The notes under the pieces were generated by a model that was not told where the DNA came from, searched no databases, and saw only the letters and a list, made by a program, of their open reading frames with translations. From Tabrizicola_A aquatica (GTDB taxonomy: Bacteria > Pseudomonadota > Alphaproteobacteria > Rhodobacterales > Rhodobacteraceae), in NCBI GenBank assembly GCA_965194375.1, contig CBDAEL010000006.1: a stretch of DNA of 64,000 nucleotides; one strand, given 5' to 3'. Shown here piece after piece: positions 29,367 through 39,993 of the stretch; position 1 is the first letter of the stretch; every line of letters begins with the position of its first letter. A program made the position numbers and the translations under genes.

Positions 29367-31070
29367 ATGTCGCATCTGCCTGCGAATCTGACAGCCGAAG
29401 AGCCCGATGGGCTTGCGGCGCAGCGCGAAGTCGCCCGCGATCATCTGGTGCGGGGCGAAGAGGGCAACCTGACCATCTTGGCGCTGTGCATGTTTGTCTT
29501 AATGGCGATGATCGGCGGCATCGCGGTGGATCTGATGCGCTATGAAGCGATGCGCACCTCACTGCAGAACACACTGGACCGCGCCACGCTGGCGGCGGCC
29601 TCGCTCAGCCAGCAGTTGGACGCCGAAGATGTGGTGACCGACTATTTCGACAAGGCGGGTCTGGCAGATTATCTGCGCGCCGTCACCGTCGAAGAGGGCC
29701 TGAACTACCGCGAAGTGAATGCCGATGCGCGGGCCGCGACCAACCCGTTTTTCCTGCACATGATTGGCGTGGAAGAAATGGATGCGCCCGGCAGGTCAAA
29801 GGCCGAACAGCGCATGACCAATGTGGAGATTGTGCTGGTCCTCGACGTCTCAGGCTCGATGGCCGACAACAACCGGCTGACGAACCTCAAGTCGGCAGCC
29901 AATGAATTTGTCGACACGGTGCTCAGCAGCGACAGCGAAGACCGCATCTCGATCGCCGTCGTGCCCTTCAACGGTCAGGTGAACCTTGGGGCGGCGCTGC
30001 GGGGCCGCTACAACGCGCAACACCAGCATGGCGTGACCAATGTGAACTGCGTGGATCTGCCTGCCTCAGTCTATACCCAAACCGGCATCACGACGACGCT
30101 CGGCCTGCCGATGACCGCCCATGCCGACACCTTTTCGCAAACCAGCCGGGTGGCGTCCTACATCGACCGGGCCAGCACGGATTTCGCCGTGCCGGTTCCG
30201 GGCAACCGTTGGTGCCCGCCGTCAACCTCGAACACGTTGATGCTGCCCTCGCAAAACATCGCGGCGCTGCAGGCCAAGATCAACAGCCTCACGGCGATTG
30301 GGGCCACCTCGATCAATGCGGGCATGAAATGGGGCATGACGCTGATCGATCCGGGCAGCCAGGCCGTGATCGGCCATTTCGTCGACACCGGCGTTGTGCC
30401 ACCTGTGTTTGACGGCCGCCCCTTTGATTACACCGACCCGGAATCGATGAAGATCATCGTTCTGATGACCGATGGGGATCATTTCACCGAAGAGCGGGTG
30501 CGCGACCAGTATAAGTCGGGTGTGACGGGCACGAATGGCACGCATGCGATCTACAAATCCCCCAATGACGGGAACTATTCGATCCGCTTTATTACCGGGC
30601 GGCCGGGTGTATCGGGCACACGTGAGTATTGGGTGCCCCACCGCAGCGAATGGCGCGCTTTGCCTTGGACCAACACCACCAACACCGGCGCCGCGACGCT
30701 GCAACCGATCACGTTCCAGCAATTGTGGAGCGAAGTGCGCCTCGATTGGGTGGTCTGGCAGCTTTACGCCCGCGCCTTGGGCACCAACGACAGCCAGCGT
30801 TCAGCCCAATACACCACTTGGCTGCCGCTTTTGCGCGAACAGACCCCCATCAACACGATGAACGCGCAGTTGCAGTCGATGTGCGGTCTGGCCAAGACAA
30901 ACGGTGTCACCGTCTATGGCATCGCCTTTGAAGCCCCCACGGGCGGCCGCACCCAGATTTCGCAATGTGCCACCTCCTCGGCGCATTACTTCAACGCGGC
31001 CGGCCTGCAAATCCGAACCGCTTTTCGTGCCATTGCCAGTAATATCAGTCATCTGAGGTTGACCCAATGA
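29367..31070 (+). CDS. TadG-like protein with von Willebrand factor A domain (copy 2)
   Basis: A 567-residue paralogue of the preceding VWA protein with the same layout. A transmembrane segment (LTILALCMFVLMAMIGGIAVDL) is followed by DARAATNPFFLHMIGVEEMD, VLVLDVSGSMADNN (MIDAS, about residue 159), KIIVLMTDGDHF, and a C-terminus with Cys in SMCGLAKTNGVTVYGIAF and ISQCATSSAHYF. The ATG at 29367 has a strong GGAGG site; the Met at 29346 lacks one. Its stop overlaps the next gene start as ATGA. It differs from copy 1 mainly in the N-terminal tail and the middle loops. Confidence 0.87.
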   Translation: MSHLPANLTAEEPDGLAAQREVARDHLVRGEEGNLTILALCMFVLMAMIGGIAVDLMRYEAMRTSLQNTLDRATLAAASLSQQLDAEDVVTDYFDKAGLADYLRAVTVEEGLNYREVNADARAATNPFFLHMIGVEEMDAPGRSKAEQRMTNVEIVLVLDVSGSMADNNRLTNLKSAANEFVDTVLSSDSEDRISIAVVPFNGQVNLGAALRGRYNAQHQHGVTNVNCVDLPASVYTQTGITTTLGLPMTAHADTFSQTSRVASYIDRASTDFAVPVPGNRWCPPSTSNTLMLPSQNIAALQAKINSLTAIGATSINAGMKWGMTLIDPGSQAVIGHFVDTGVVPPVFDGRPFDYTDPESMKIIVLMTDGDHFTEERVRDQYKSGVTGTNGTHAIYKSPNDGNYSIRFITGRPGVSGTREYWVPHRSEWRALPWTNTTNTGAATLQPITFQQLWSEVRLDWVVWQLYARALGTNDSQRSAQYTTWLPLLREQTPINTMNAQLQSMCGLAKTNGVTVYGIAFEAPTGGRTQISQCATSSAHYFNAAGLQIRTAFRAIASNISHLRLTQ

Positions 31071-31603
31071 TCCGGCATCTTTTCCGCAAGTTTGGCCGTT
31101 TTGGCCGCGACGACAAAGGGACCGCCGCCGTTGAATTCGCCATGACGGTGCCGCTTTTGTTGACCATTTTCATGGCCTCGTTCGAAAGCGGCTTTCTGAT
31201 GGTGCGCTCGATCATGCTGGAGCAATCGGTCGACATGACGATGCGCGAGTTGCGACTGGGCCACTATCCCATTCCGACAGCGGCGCTCTTGAAAACCAAC
31301 ATCTGCGAGCGCTCGGTCATCTTGAAAGATTGCGAAGACAACATCGTGATCGAGATGACGCGGATCAACACTGCAAGCTGGTCTTTGCCGACCAGTCGCA
31401 TGGCCTGCGTCGACCGCGAAGAAGATATCGTGCCGGTGACGCAGCTGCAGATCGGCCAGCAGAACGATGTGATGCTGGTGCGGGTCTGTGTGGTGCAAGA
31501 CGCGATGTTCCCGACCAGCGGGATCGGCCTTGGTCTGCCCAAGGATGCGCAGGGTGGCTATGGTCTGGTCTCGGTGACGGCCTTTGTCACCGAACCGAGC
31601 TAA
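31067..31603 (+). CDS. TadE-like pseudopilin-type protein
   Basis: A 178-residue protein with a short basic N-terminus followed by DDKGTAAVEFAMTVPLLLTIFMASFESGF, the TadE motif with a Glu at the +5-like position and a long hydrophobic helix. The remainder is a soluble domain with several Cys (ICERSVIL, DCEDNIVI, MACVDRE, VRVCVVQD). Processing by a TadV-type prepilin peptidase is possible but not shown. It is coupled to the upstream VWA gene by an ATGA overlap. Confidence 0.85.
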   Translation: MIRHLFRKFGRFGRDDKGTAAVEFAMTVPLLLTIFMASFESGFLMVRSIMLEQSVDMTMRELRLGHYPIPTAALLKTNICERSVILKDCEDNIVIEMTRINTASWSLPTSRMACVDREEDIVPVTQLQIGQQNDVMLVRVCVVQDAMFPTSGIGLGLPKDAQGGYGLVSVTAFVTEPS

Positions 31604-31615
31604 GGGGGGCAGATC

Positions 31616-32176
31616 ATGACACTCGACGCCCGCCTGCGCCGGTTCCTGCGCCAAGACGAAAGCGGCACCCTGATGGCCGAGGCCGTTTTGGTGCTGCCCT
31701 TCATGCTGTGGTCTTATCTCGCGCTCTTTGTCTATTGGGACAGCTACCGCGCGGTGAACACCGTGCAAAAGGCCGCCTATACGGTCTCCGACATGATCTC
31801 GCGTGAGATGGTTTCGGTCACCGAGGCCTATATCGTCGGGATGGATGCGATGATGGAATATCTGATCGATCAGGATCAGGACGCCCGCACCCGCGTCTCC
31901 GAGATTACTTGGTCGCAAATCAACAACCGCTATGAGGTGTTCTGGTCGCGCTCGCCGCACAATACGATGCCGCAGTTGACCACGGGCAGCCTCGGCACCA
32001 TCGCCGACCGTTTGCCGGTTTTGGCGGATGGCGACCATGTGGTGTTGGTCGAGGTGGCGGTGGATTATAAACCATCGTTCAACGTCGGCTTGGGCAATCA
32101 GACGATTGAACAGTTCATTGTCACCCGTCCGCGTTTTGTGCCGCGGGTTTGCCTGACGACAGCGCCCTGCAGCTAA
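31616..32176 (+). CDS. Second TadE/TadF-like protein
   Basis: A 186-residue protein similar in plan to its upstream neighbour. DESGTLMAEAVLVLPFMLWSYLALFVYWD is the TadE-like Glu plus hydrophobic helix segment. A soluble part ends with a Cys pair region (PRVCLTTAPCS). It begins 12 bp after the preceding gene and ends the VWA-VWA-TadE-TadE cluster. No tad ATPase, secretin, flp pilin or prepilin peptidase gene is near, so the core machinery must be elsewhere if these are Tad parts. Confidence 0.82.
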   Translation: MTLDARLRRFLRQDESGTLMAEAVLVLPFMLWSYLALFVYWDSYRAVNTVQKAAYTVSDMISREMVSVTEAYIVGMDAMMEYLIDQDQDARTRVSEITWSQINNRYEVFWSRSPHNTMPQLTTGSLGTIADRLPVLADGDHVVLVEVAVDYKPSFNVGLGNQTIEQFIVTRPRFVPRVCLTTAPCS

Positions 32177-32306
32177 GTCGGGCGGGCCGATGGCCACACA
32201 GGGCCGTTGTGCAGCGATGCACAGCGGCCCTTCGCCATGCCGATGTTGCCGAACGGCGGGGGTTGGCCTAGCTATGGGCCAACGCTCATGACCCTGCGAG
32301 GCCCCG

Positions 32307-33218
32307 ATGTCGATCCGTCCCGTCACCACCACCAGCCGCGCCCGTCCCGCCATGGAAGGCGCAGGCGTGCATCTGCACCGCGCTTTCGGGTTCGGCGACC
32401 CGGAACGCATGGACCCGTTCCTGTTGTTTGATGATTTCCGCGGCGATCATCCGCGCGACTATATGGCGGGCTTCCCGTGGCACCCGCACCGGGGGATTGA
32501 GACCATCACTTACGTTTTGGCCGGATCGGTCGACCATGGCGACAGCCTTGGCAACCGTGGCACGCTGAAGGGCGGCGATGTGCAATGGATGACGGCGGGC
32601 TCGGGCATCCTGCATCAGGAAATGCCCAAAGGAAACGCCAAGGGGCAAATGCATGGATTTCAGCTTTGGGCCAATCTGCCGGGGCATCTGAAGATGACCC
32701 AGCCGCGCTATCAGGATGTGCGCTCAAACGACATTCCCGAGGTGATCGACGATGACGGCACCGTGGTGCGGGTGATCGTGGGCGAGTTCTGGGGCAAGCG
32801 CGGCCCGGTGGATGGCATTGCCGCCGATCCGCAATACCTCGACATCTTCGTGCCCGAGGGGCGCAAAAAGACCTTCAAGATCGATACCCGCCGTCACGCC
32901 TTTGCCTATGTCTTTGACGGCGCCGCCAAGTTCGCCGATGCAGCACGGCCGCGCGGCGTGCTGTTGGAAAAGGAAGTGAACGGCGAAGAGCTGAACATCC
33001 GCGATCTGTCGGGCAACCGCACGCTTGTTGAATTCGGCAAGGGCGATGAGGTCGTTGTGACCGCAGGCCCCGACGGCGTGCGCTTCCTTCTGGTCTCAGG
33101 CGCGCCGTTGCAGGAACCCGTGGCATGGCACGGCCCCATCGTGATGAACACCAAGGCTGAGTTGGAAACCGCGATGCGCGAATTGCGCAACGGAACCTTT
33201 ATCAAGCCCGCGCATTAA
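32307..33218 (+). CDS. Pirin family protein
   Basis: A 303-residue bicupin of the pirin family. The N-terminal cupin has the metal-binding HPHRGIETITYVL block with a later His and Glu in AGSGILHQEMPKG. Bacterial pirins bind iron and some have quercetinase activity or act as regulators; the actual role here is unknown. The C-terminal pirin domain is intact (VFDGAAKFAD, FLLVSGAPLQEPVAWHGPIVMN). The length is normal. Confidence 0.93.
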   Translation: MSIRPVTTTSRARPAMEGAGVHLHRAFGFGDPERMDPFLLFDDFRGDHPRDYMAGFPWHPHRGIETITYVLAGSVDHGDSLGNRGTLKGGDVQWMTAGSGILHQEMPKGNAKGQMHGFQLWANLPGHLKMTQPRYQDVRSNDIPEVIDDDGTVVRVIVGEFWGKRGPVDGIAADPQYLDIFVPEGRKKTFKIDTRRHAFAYVFDGAAKFADAARPRGVLLEKEVNGEELNIRDLSGNRTLVEFGKGDEVVVTAGPDGVRFLLVSGAPLQEPVAWHGPIVMNTKAELETAMRELRNGTFIKPAH

Positions 33219-33224
33219 AAGGCC

Positions 33225-33246
33225 GGGGGCGCGCTGCGCCCCCTTT
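33225..33246 (+). terminator. Hairpin after the pirin gene
   Basis: GGGGGCGC / GCGCCCCC with loop GCT lies 6 bp behind the stop codon and is followed by only three T. It is a probable but weak intrinsic terminator. Confidence 0.5.
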
Positions 33247-33316
33247 GCGCCCAACAGCCTAAAGGCGAACGGACTCAGGACTTTTCCCGCAAGCGGTCTT
33301 GCTTTAGGCTGGCCCA

Positions 33317-33544
33317 ATGTTGCGCGCTATTTTTTTGTCCTTTTCGCTCTTGATGGCTGCCTGTTCCAACATCCCCGATGTTGGTCTGGTCGAAGCCCGG
33401 CTTAATGCCACCGGGGTAACCCCAAATTTGTTGACGGCCGCAGAGCTTGCGGCCTTGGCCACCGCCACACAGGATCCGCCCCCCGCCCTTGCAGGCGAAG
33501 CATCAGCCTTGCAAGCGCGCGCAAAAACCCTGCGCCAACGCTAA
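33317..33544 (+). CDS. Small lipoprotein of unknown function
   Basis: A 75-residue protein with a lipoprotein signal peptide: LSFSLLMAACSN places the lipobox cysteine at residue 16. The mature part is about 60 residues and alanine/leucine-rich (LTAAELAALATATQ), probably helical. No known family was recognised. It stands alone between pirin and homoserine dehydrogenase. Confidence 0.7.
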   Translation: MLRAIFLSFSLLMAACSNIPDVGLVEARLNATGVTPNLLTAAELAALATATQDPPPALAGEASALQARAKTLRQR

Positions 33545-33621
33545 AGCTGCGCAGCAGTCGCGTTGCACCGCCGCGGCGAAACCGCTAACAGGCAGGAAGC
33601 AATCACGACGAGGTTCCTCCC

Positions 33622-34923
33622 ATGTCCACCCCCGCATACCGTGCCCCCTTGCGTCTTGGCCTTGCGGGTCTGGGGACCGTCGGGATTGGCGTGGTGAAAA
33701 TCGTGCAAGAGCATGCCGCCCTGATCGCCGCCCGCGCGGGCCGCCCCGTGGTGATCACCGCCGTCTCTGCGCGCGATCGCACGAAAAACCGCGACGCCGA
33801 TCTGTCGGGCTATGCGTGGGAAACCGACCCGGTGGCCTTGGCACACCGCGAAGATGTCGATGTGTTCATCGAGGTGATGGGCGGTCATGAAGGCGCGGCC
33901 CGCGACGCGACCGAAGCCGCAATTGCCACCGGCAAAGATGTGGTCTCGGCCAACAAGGCGCTTTTGGCACACCACGGACAAGCCTTGGCACTGGCAGCCG
34001 AAGCGGCGGGCCGGGTGATCCGGTTCGAGGCGGCTGTGGCGGGCGGCATTCCAGTAATCAAGGCCCTGACCGAAGGACTTGCCGGCAACAAGATGCGCCG
34101 CGTCATGGGCGTGATGAACGGCTCATGCAATTACATCCTGACGCGGATGCAATCGGAAAACCTGCCCTATGAGGCCGTCTTCGAAGAGGCGCGCCAGCTG
34201 GGCTATCTTGAGGCTGACCCCAACCTTGACGTCGGCGGCATTGATGCGGGCCACAAGCTCGCCCTTCTCGCCTCGATCGCCTTTGGCACCAAAGTGTCCT
34301 TTGGCGCGGTCGAGTTGGAAGGCATCGGCAGCGTCTCGATCGACGACATCCGGCTGGCCGAGGATATGGGCTACCGCATCAAGTTGTTGGGCGTGGCACA
34401 GATGACAGGACGCGGGCTCGAGCAGCGCATGACGCCCTGCCTTGTCCCGAGCGCAAGCCCCTTGGGCCAGTTGCAGGGTGGCACCAATATGGTGGTGCTG
34501 GAAGGTGACAGCGTCGGCCAGATCGTGCTGCGCGGCCCCGGTGCGGGCATGGGCCCGACGGCCAGCGCCGTGATGGGCGATGTGATCGACCTTGCCCGCG
34601 GCACCCGGCTGCCGACCTTTGGCCAACCCGCCGCGACCTTGGCCGAGCCGATGGCGGCCAAGTCGGCGACGCCAGCCTCGTATTATCTGCGCATGACGCT
34701 TTTGGACAAACCCGGCGCCTTGGCGAAGATCGCCACCTGTCTGGGCGAGGCGGGCGTGTCCATCGACCAGATGCGCCAATATGGCCATGAGGGCGCCAAT
34801 GCCCCGGTGTTGATCGTGACACACAAGGCTAGCCGCGATGACATTGACCATGCCATCGGCCGGTTCGCCGCAACGGGTGTGTTGGTGGGCGCGCCGGTGG
34901 CGCTGCGCATCGAAGAGGTCTAG
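33622..34923 (+). CDS. hom: Homoserine dehydrogenase
   Basis: A 433-residue monofunctional enzyme that reduces aspartate semialdehyde to homoserine on the way to threonine and methionine. The NAD(P) motif is GLAGLGTVGIGVV. The catalytic region contains MGVMNGSCNYILTRM, GYLEADPNLDVGGIDAGHKLA, and a C-terminal ACT domain (LLDKPGALAKIATCLGEAGVSIDQM) indicates allosteric control, probably by threonine. The start has GAGG upstream. The next gene, glpX, begins 85 bp later. Confidence 0.97.
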   Translation: MSTPAYRAPLRLGLAGLGTVGIGVVKIVQEHAALIAARAGRPVVITAVSARDRTKNRDADLSGYAWETDPVALAHREDVDVFIEVMGGHEGAARDATEAAIATGKDVVSANKALLAHHGQALALAAEAAGRVIRFEAAVAGGIPVIKALTEGLAGNKMRRVMGVMNGSCNYILTRMQSENLPYEAVFEEARQLGYLEADPNLDVGGIDAGHKLALLASIAFGTKVSFGAVELEGIGSVSIDDIRLAEDMGYRIKLLGVAQMTGRGLEQRMTPCLVPSASPLGQLQGGTNMVVLEGDSVGQIVLRGPGAGMGPTASAVMGDVIDLARGTRLPTFGQPAATLAEPMAAKSATPASYYLRMTLLDKPGALAKIATCLGEAGVSIDQMRQYGHEGANAPVLIVTHKASRDDIDHAIGRFAATGVLVGAPVALRIEEV

Positions 34924-35008
34924 GGCCAGCGGTTAGCGCAACCGGTCTTGCCCTTGGACCACCGCGCCCGCTACACCGGGCACATCTTTTCCAGCAAGGA
35001 TTCCCAAT

Positions 35009-35974
35009 ATGGCTGACGCCAAGGATTTTCAGGACCGCATGTTGTCGCTTGGCCTTGCCCGGGTGTCCGAGGCGGCGGCGCTGGCCTCGGCGCGGCTTGT
35101 CGGGCGCGGCGATGAAAAGGCCGCCGATCAGGCCGCCGTCAACGCCATGCGCGACCAGTTGAACCTTCTGGACATCGCAGGCGTCGTGGTGATCGGCGAG
35201 GGTGAGCGCGACGAGGCGCCAATGCTGTTCATCGGCGAAGAGGTGGGCACCGGCAATGGCCCGGCTGTGGATATCGCGCTCGACCCCTTGGAAGGCACCA
35301 CGCTAACCGCCAAGGACATGCCGAACGCGCTGACCGTCATCGCCATGGCGCCGCGCGGTACACTCCTACATGCGCCCGATGTTTACATGGACAAGCTGGC
35401 CATCGGGCCGGGCTTTGCTGTGGACACCGTCACGCTGGACATGTCGCCGGCAGAGCGTGTGCGCGCATTGGCCCGCGCCAAGGGCTGCACGGCGGAAGAC
35501 ATTACCGTGTGCATCTTGGAACGTCCGCGCCATGAGGTGATGATCGAAGAGGTCCGCTCTACCGGGGCCGCGATCCGGCTGATCACCGATGGCGATGTGG
35601 CCGGCGTCATTCACTGCGCCGAGGCCGAGGTTACGGGCATCGACATGTATATGGGATCCGGCGGCGCACCCGAAGGCGTGCTGGCGGCCTCGGCGCTCAA
35701 ATGCATGGGCGGGCAGATTTACGGCCGACTGCTCTTCCGCAATGACGATGAAAAAGCGCGGGCCAGAAAGGCCGGGATTACCGACCTGAACCGCATCTAC
35801 ACCCGCGACGAGATGGTGACGGCAGATGTGATCTTTGCCGCGACCGGCGTCACCTCAGGCTCGATTCTGTCTGGCATCAAACGTGAGCCGGGCTGGATGA
35901 CCACTGAGACGCTGTTGATGCGGTCCAAGACCGGATCGGTGCGGCGCATGACCTATCGCAGCCCGGTGAAATAA
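35009..35974 (+). CDS. glpX: Class II fructose-1,6-bisphosphatase
   Basis: A 321-residue GlpX-type FBPase for gluconeogenesis (or the Calvin cycle in related phototrophs). Family blocks are GEGERDEAPMLFIGEEVG (metal site), VDIALDPLEGTTLTAKDMPN, and YMGSGGAPEGVLAASALKCMGG. The start at 35009 is preceded by AAGGA. Length is normal for the family. Confidence 0.97.
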   Translation: MADAKDFQDRMLSLGLARVSEAAALASARLVGRGDEKAADQAAVNAMRDQLNLLDIAGVVVIGEGERDEAPMLFIGEEVGTGNGPAVDIALDPLEGTTLTAKDMPNALTVIAMAPRGTLLHAPDVYMDKLAIGPGFAVDTVTLDMSPAERVRALARAKGCTAEDITVCILERPRHEVMIEEVRSTGAAIRLITDGDVAGVIHCAEAEVTGIDMYMGSGGAPEGVLAASALKCMGGQIYGRLLFRNDDEKARARKAGITDLNRIYTRDEMVTADVIFAATGVTSGSILSGIKREPGWMTTETLLMRSKTGSVRRMTYRSPVK

Positions 35975-36041
35975 CGCTCTTCGTCGGCTGCGCCGCTCAT
36001 CGCGGGCCGACGAAAAGCCGCAGGCGCATGAGGAGACCGCT

Positions 36042-37787
<1,746 letters not shown>

Positions 37788-37843
37788 TTTTTCCTCTTGC
37801 GAGTCACCCACGCCCCCTCTAAACAGCCGCTCACCGAAAGCGT

Positions 37844-37918
37844 GGCCCGTTCGTCTATCGGTTAGGACACCTGGTTTTCAACCAGGTAAGAGGGGTTCGA
37901 CTCCCCTACGGGCTGCCA
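37844..37918 (+). tRNA. tRNA-Glu (TTC), copy 1
   Basis: A 75-nt tRNA with encoded CCA; anticodon loop TTTTCAA gives TTC. Acceptor and T-arms are complete (GGCCCGT / ACGGGCT, discriminator G). It is identical over its full length to the copy at 38922-38996. Confidence 0.97.
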
Positions 37919-38058
37919 CTTTCTTCCCTCGAAAATGTGACTGTGTTGATCGCCTGAGTGCGCTTAGGCGCTTGTGTTCACGCGTCGCACAGCGGCTTGC
38001 CATAGCGGTACGGACCGCTAAACTGCGCGCGAATTATCCGCCAAAAAGGTTTGAACCC

Positions 38059-38856
38059 GTGTTGCTTCGCCCCCTGCTTGCTTCGCTCCTCGTCCTTGGT
38101 CTTGCCCTGCCCGCCGCTGCCGCCCCCTGTGGCGACACCTCAGCCGGGTTTGAGGATTGGAAGACCGTGATGGCCAAAGAGGCCAAGGCCGAAGGGGTGG
38201 GCAAGGCCGGGATCGCGGCGCTGATGGAGGCCAGCTATGCCAAGGCTACGATCAACGCCGACCGCAATCAAAAAAGTTTCAAATACGCGCTCGATAAGTT
38301 TCTACAGGTGCGCGGGGCCGATGCGATTGCCAGCCAAGGCAAATCGCGTAAGGCCAAGAATGCCCAGCTGTTTGACAGCCTAGAAGCGCAATATGGCGTC
38401 CCGGCGGGCGTGCTTTTGGCCATTCACGGCATGGAAACTGGCTTTGGCGGTTTCATGGGCGACAGCAATGTGATCTCGGCGATTGCCACGCTGACCTGGG
38501 ATTGTCGGCGGTCGGATTTCTTTCGGCCGCATCTGATCGGCGGGTTGAAACTGGTGGATATGGGGTCAATTTCGATGGCCACTATCGGAGCCAAGCATGG
38601 CGAATGGGGCCACACCCAATTTCTCTTAGGCAATGCCCTGCGCTATGGGGTGGATGGCAACGGCGATGGGCAGGTGGACTTGGAAAACCTGACCGATGCT
38701 TTGGCAACGACGGCCAGTTATCTGGCGGCCAAGGGCTGGCGGCCCGGCGCAGGCTATCAGGAAGGTGAGCCAAACTTTGCCGTGATCAAAGAGTGGAATG
38801 CGGCCAAGGTCTATCAGCAAGCCATCGCGATCATTGGGGCGCGGATCGACGGATAA
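38059..38856 (+). CDS. Lytic murein transglycosylase (MltB-like)
   Basis: A 265-residue exported protein with a signal peptide (LLRPLLASLLVLGLALPAAAA) and a soluble lytic transglycosylase type-2 domain. The catalytic Glu is in LLAIHGMETGFGGFMG, with further conserved VISAIATLTWDCRRSDFF and KHGEWGHTQFLLGNALRYGVDG. These enzymes cleave peptidoglycan with 1,6-anhydro product formation. It starts with GTG at 38059, or TTG at 38062. It is shorter than classical MltB and carries one or two Cys that may pair in the periplasm. It lies between two identical tRNA-Glu genes. Confidence 0.9.
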   Translation: MLLRPLLASLLVLGLALPAAAAPCGDTSAGFEDWKTVMAKEAKAEGVGKAGIAALMEASYAKATINADRNQKSFKYALDKFLQVRGADAIASQGKSRKAKNAQLFDSLEAQYGVPAGVLLAIHGMETGFGGFMGDSNVISAIATLTWDCRRSDFFRPHLIGGLKLVDMGSISMATIGAKHGEWGHTQFLLGNALRYGVDGNGDGQVDLENLTDALATTASYLAAKGWRPGAGYQEGEPNFAVIKEWNAAKVYQQAIAIIGARIDG

Positions 38857-38921
38857 GGTCGCAGTTTGCGCGATTTTGCCCCTTGCGCCAGAGCCTCGGG
38901 GCCGTTAGGAACCGCGCCAGT

Positions 38922-38996
38922 GGCCCGTTCGTCTATCGGTTAGGACACCTGGTTTTCAACCAGGTAAGAGGGGTTCGACTCCCCTACGGGCTGCCA
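38922..38996 (+). tRNA. tRNA-Glu (TTC), copy 2
   Basis: Identical in all 75 positions to the copy at 37844-37918, exactly 1078 bp away. Its 3' half is overlapped on the opposite strand by the end of the GGDEF gene. Confidence 0.97.
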
Positions 38997-39993
38997 CTTC
39001 CTCCCCATGCAAAGTCACGCGGCCCCGACCAGAGCGTTTGGAGCAATAAAGCGCCTCATCCGCATCGGCATGCATCGCGTCAATCGCCACCTGGGCATAG
39101 CGGGTGGAGGTTGTCATGCCGATTGAGGCCGACACCCGGCAAGCTTGGCCATCAAAATCAACGGGATCCCCAAGACGTTCGATGATGCGCGCGGCGATCT
39201 GGCCCAGCCGCGCGACATCCGACAGGCCGGGAAACACCAGCACAAATTCGTCCCCCCCCACGCGGGCGACCAGATCAGAGGCACGGGTTTCTTCGCGCAG
39301 AACCAGCGCGACCTGCCGCAGCACGGCGTCACCTGCGGCATGGCCATGAGTGTCATTGACCTGCTTGAAGTAATCCAGATCAAGATGCATCAGGCCAAAG
39401 GTTTGGCCCTGCTGCACCAGCGCGCCAAGCCCAAGATCCAGCGCCCGGCGGTTGCGCAGGCCGGTCAGCGTGTCAGACAGCGCCTGTTCTTCGGCTGCAG
39501 CCTTGGCGCCATGCAGGCGCAGGTTGAGATGGCGCAACTCGTCCATCACAGCCGACTTCGCCTCTACCAGATAAAGCATTTCAATGGTCAGATCGGTGGC
39601 TGCAAAATCGGCCACCGTCAGGCCATAACGGCGCACCGCCTCATTAACCCAAATCCCGAAAGACAGGTTGATGAGAAGCCCCTGGTCGGCCGTGGGCTGG
39701 GCAAGGCCGCGCAAGACAAGCGAGGAATCGCTGTTCAGCGCCAAGTGCAGCCGCGCGCCGATCCGCGCCCGCATCTGGGCCATGTCCGTAGGTTCCTGCG
39801 GACGACGCAGCGAAAAGATCTGTCCCACTGGCTGCCCCAAGGCGTGCTGATCGGCCAAGAGCTTTCGCAGCGTCGGGCCAAGGGACCGGATCATCCCCTG
39901 CCCGTCCAGCCAGAAGTGCAACGGCATCAACCGATCGAGCGCAGGGGCGTCGAGTGTCAACGGCAAGGCGGGAAGGCGCGCGAGCACGGTCAT
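38956..39993 (-). CDS. HNOBA-GGDEF diguanylate cyclase
   Basis: A 345-residue signalling protein. The N-terminal about 170 residues resemble the heme-NO-binding-associated (HNOBA) domain, followed by a short coiled region (AKAAAEEQALSDTLTGL) and a full GGDEF domain. The active site is ARVGGDEFVLVF, and an RxxD product-inhibition site (RASD) lies five residues before it, so the enzyme should make cyclic di-GMP with feedback control. Its start overlaps the stop of the H-NOX-like gene as ATGA. The C-terminal AARRGVEPLLPG is encoded by the antisense strand of a tRNA-Glu gene. Confidence 0.9.
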   Translation of the reverse strand: MTVLARLPALPLTLDAPALDRLMPLHFWLDGQGMIRSLGPTLRKLLADQHALGQPVGQIFSLRRPQEPTDMAQMRARIGARLHLALNSDSSLVLRGLAQPTADQGLLINLSFGIWVNEAVRRYGLTVADFAATDLTIEMLYLVEAKSAVMDELRHLNLRLHGAKAAAEEQALSDTLTGLRNRRALDLGLGALVQQGQTFGLMHLDLDYFKQVNDTHGHAAGDAVLRQVALVLREETRASDLVARVGGDEFVLVFPGLSDVARLGQIAARIIERLGDPVDFDGQACRVSASIGMTTSTRYAQVAIDAMHADADEALYCSKRSGRGRVTLHGEEVAARRGVEPLLPG

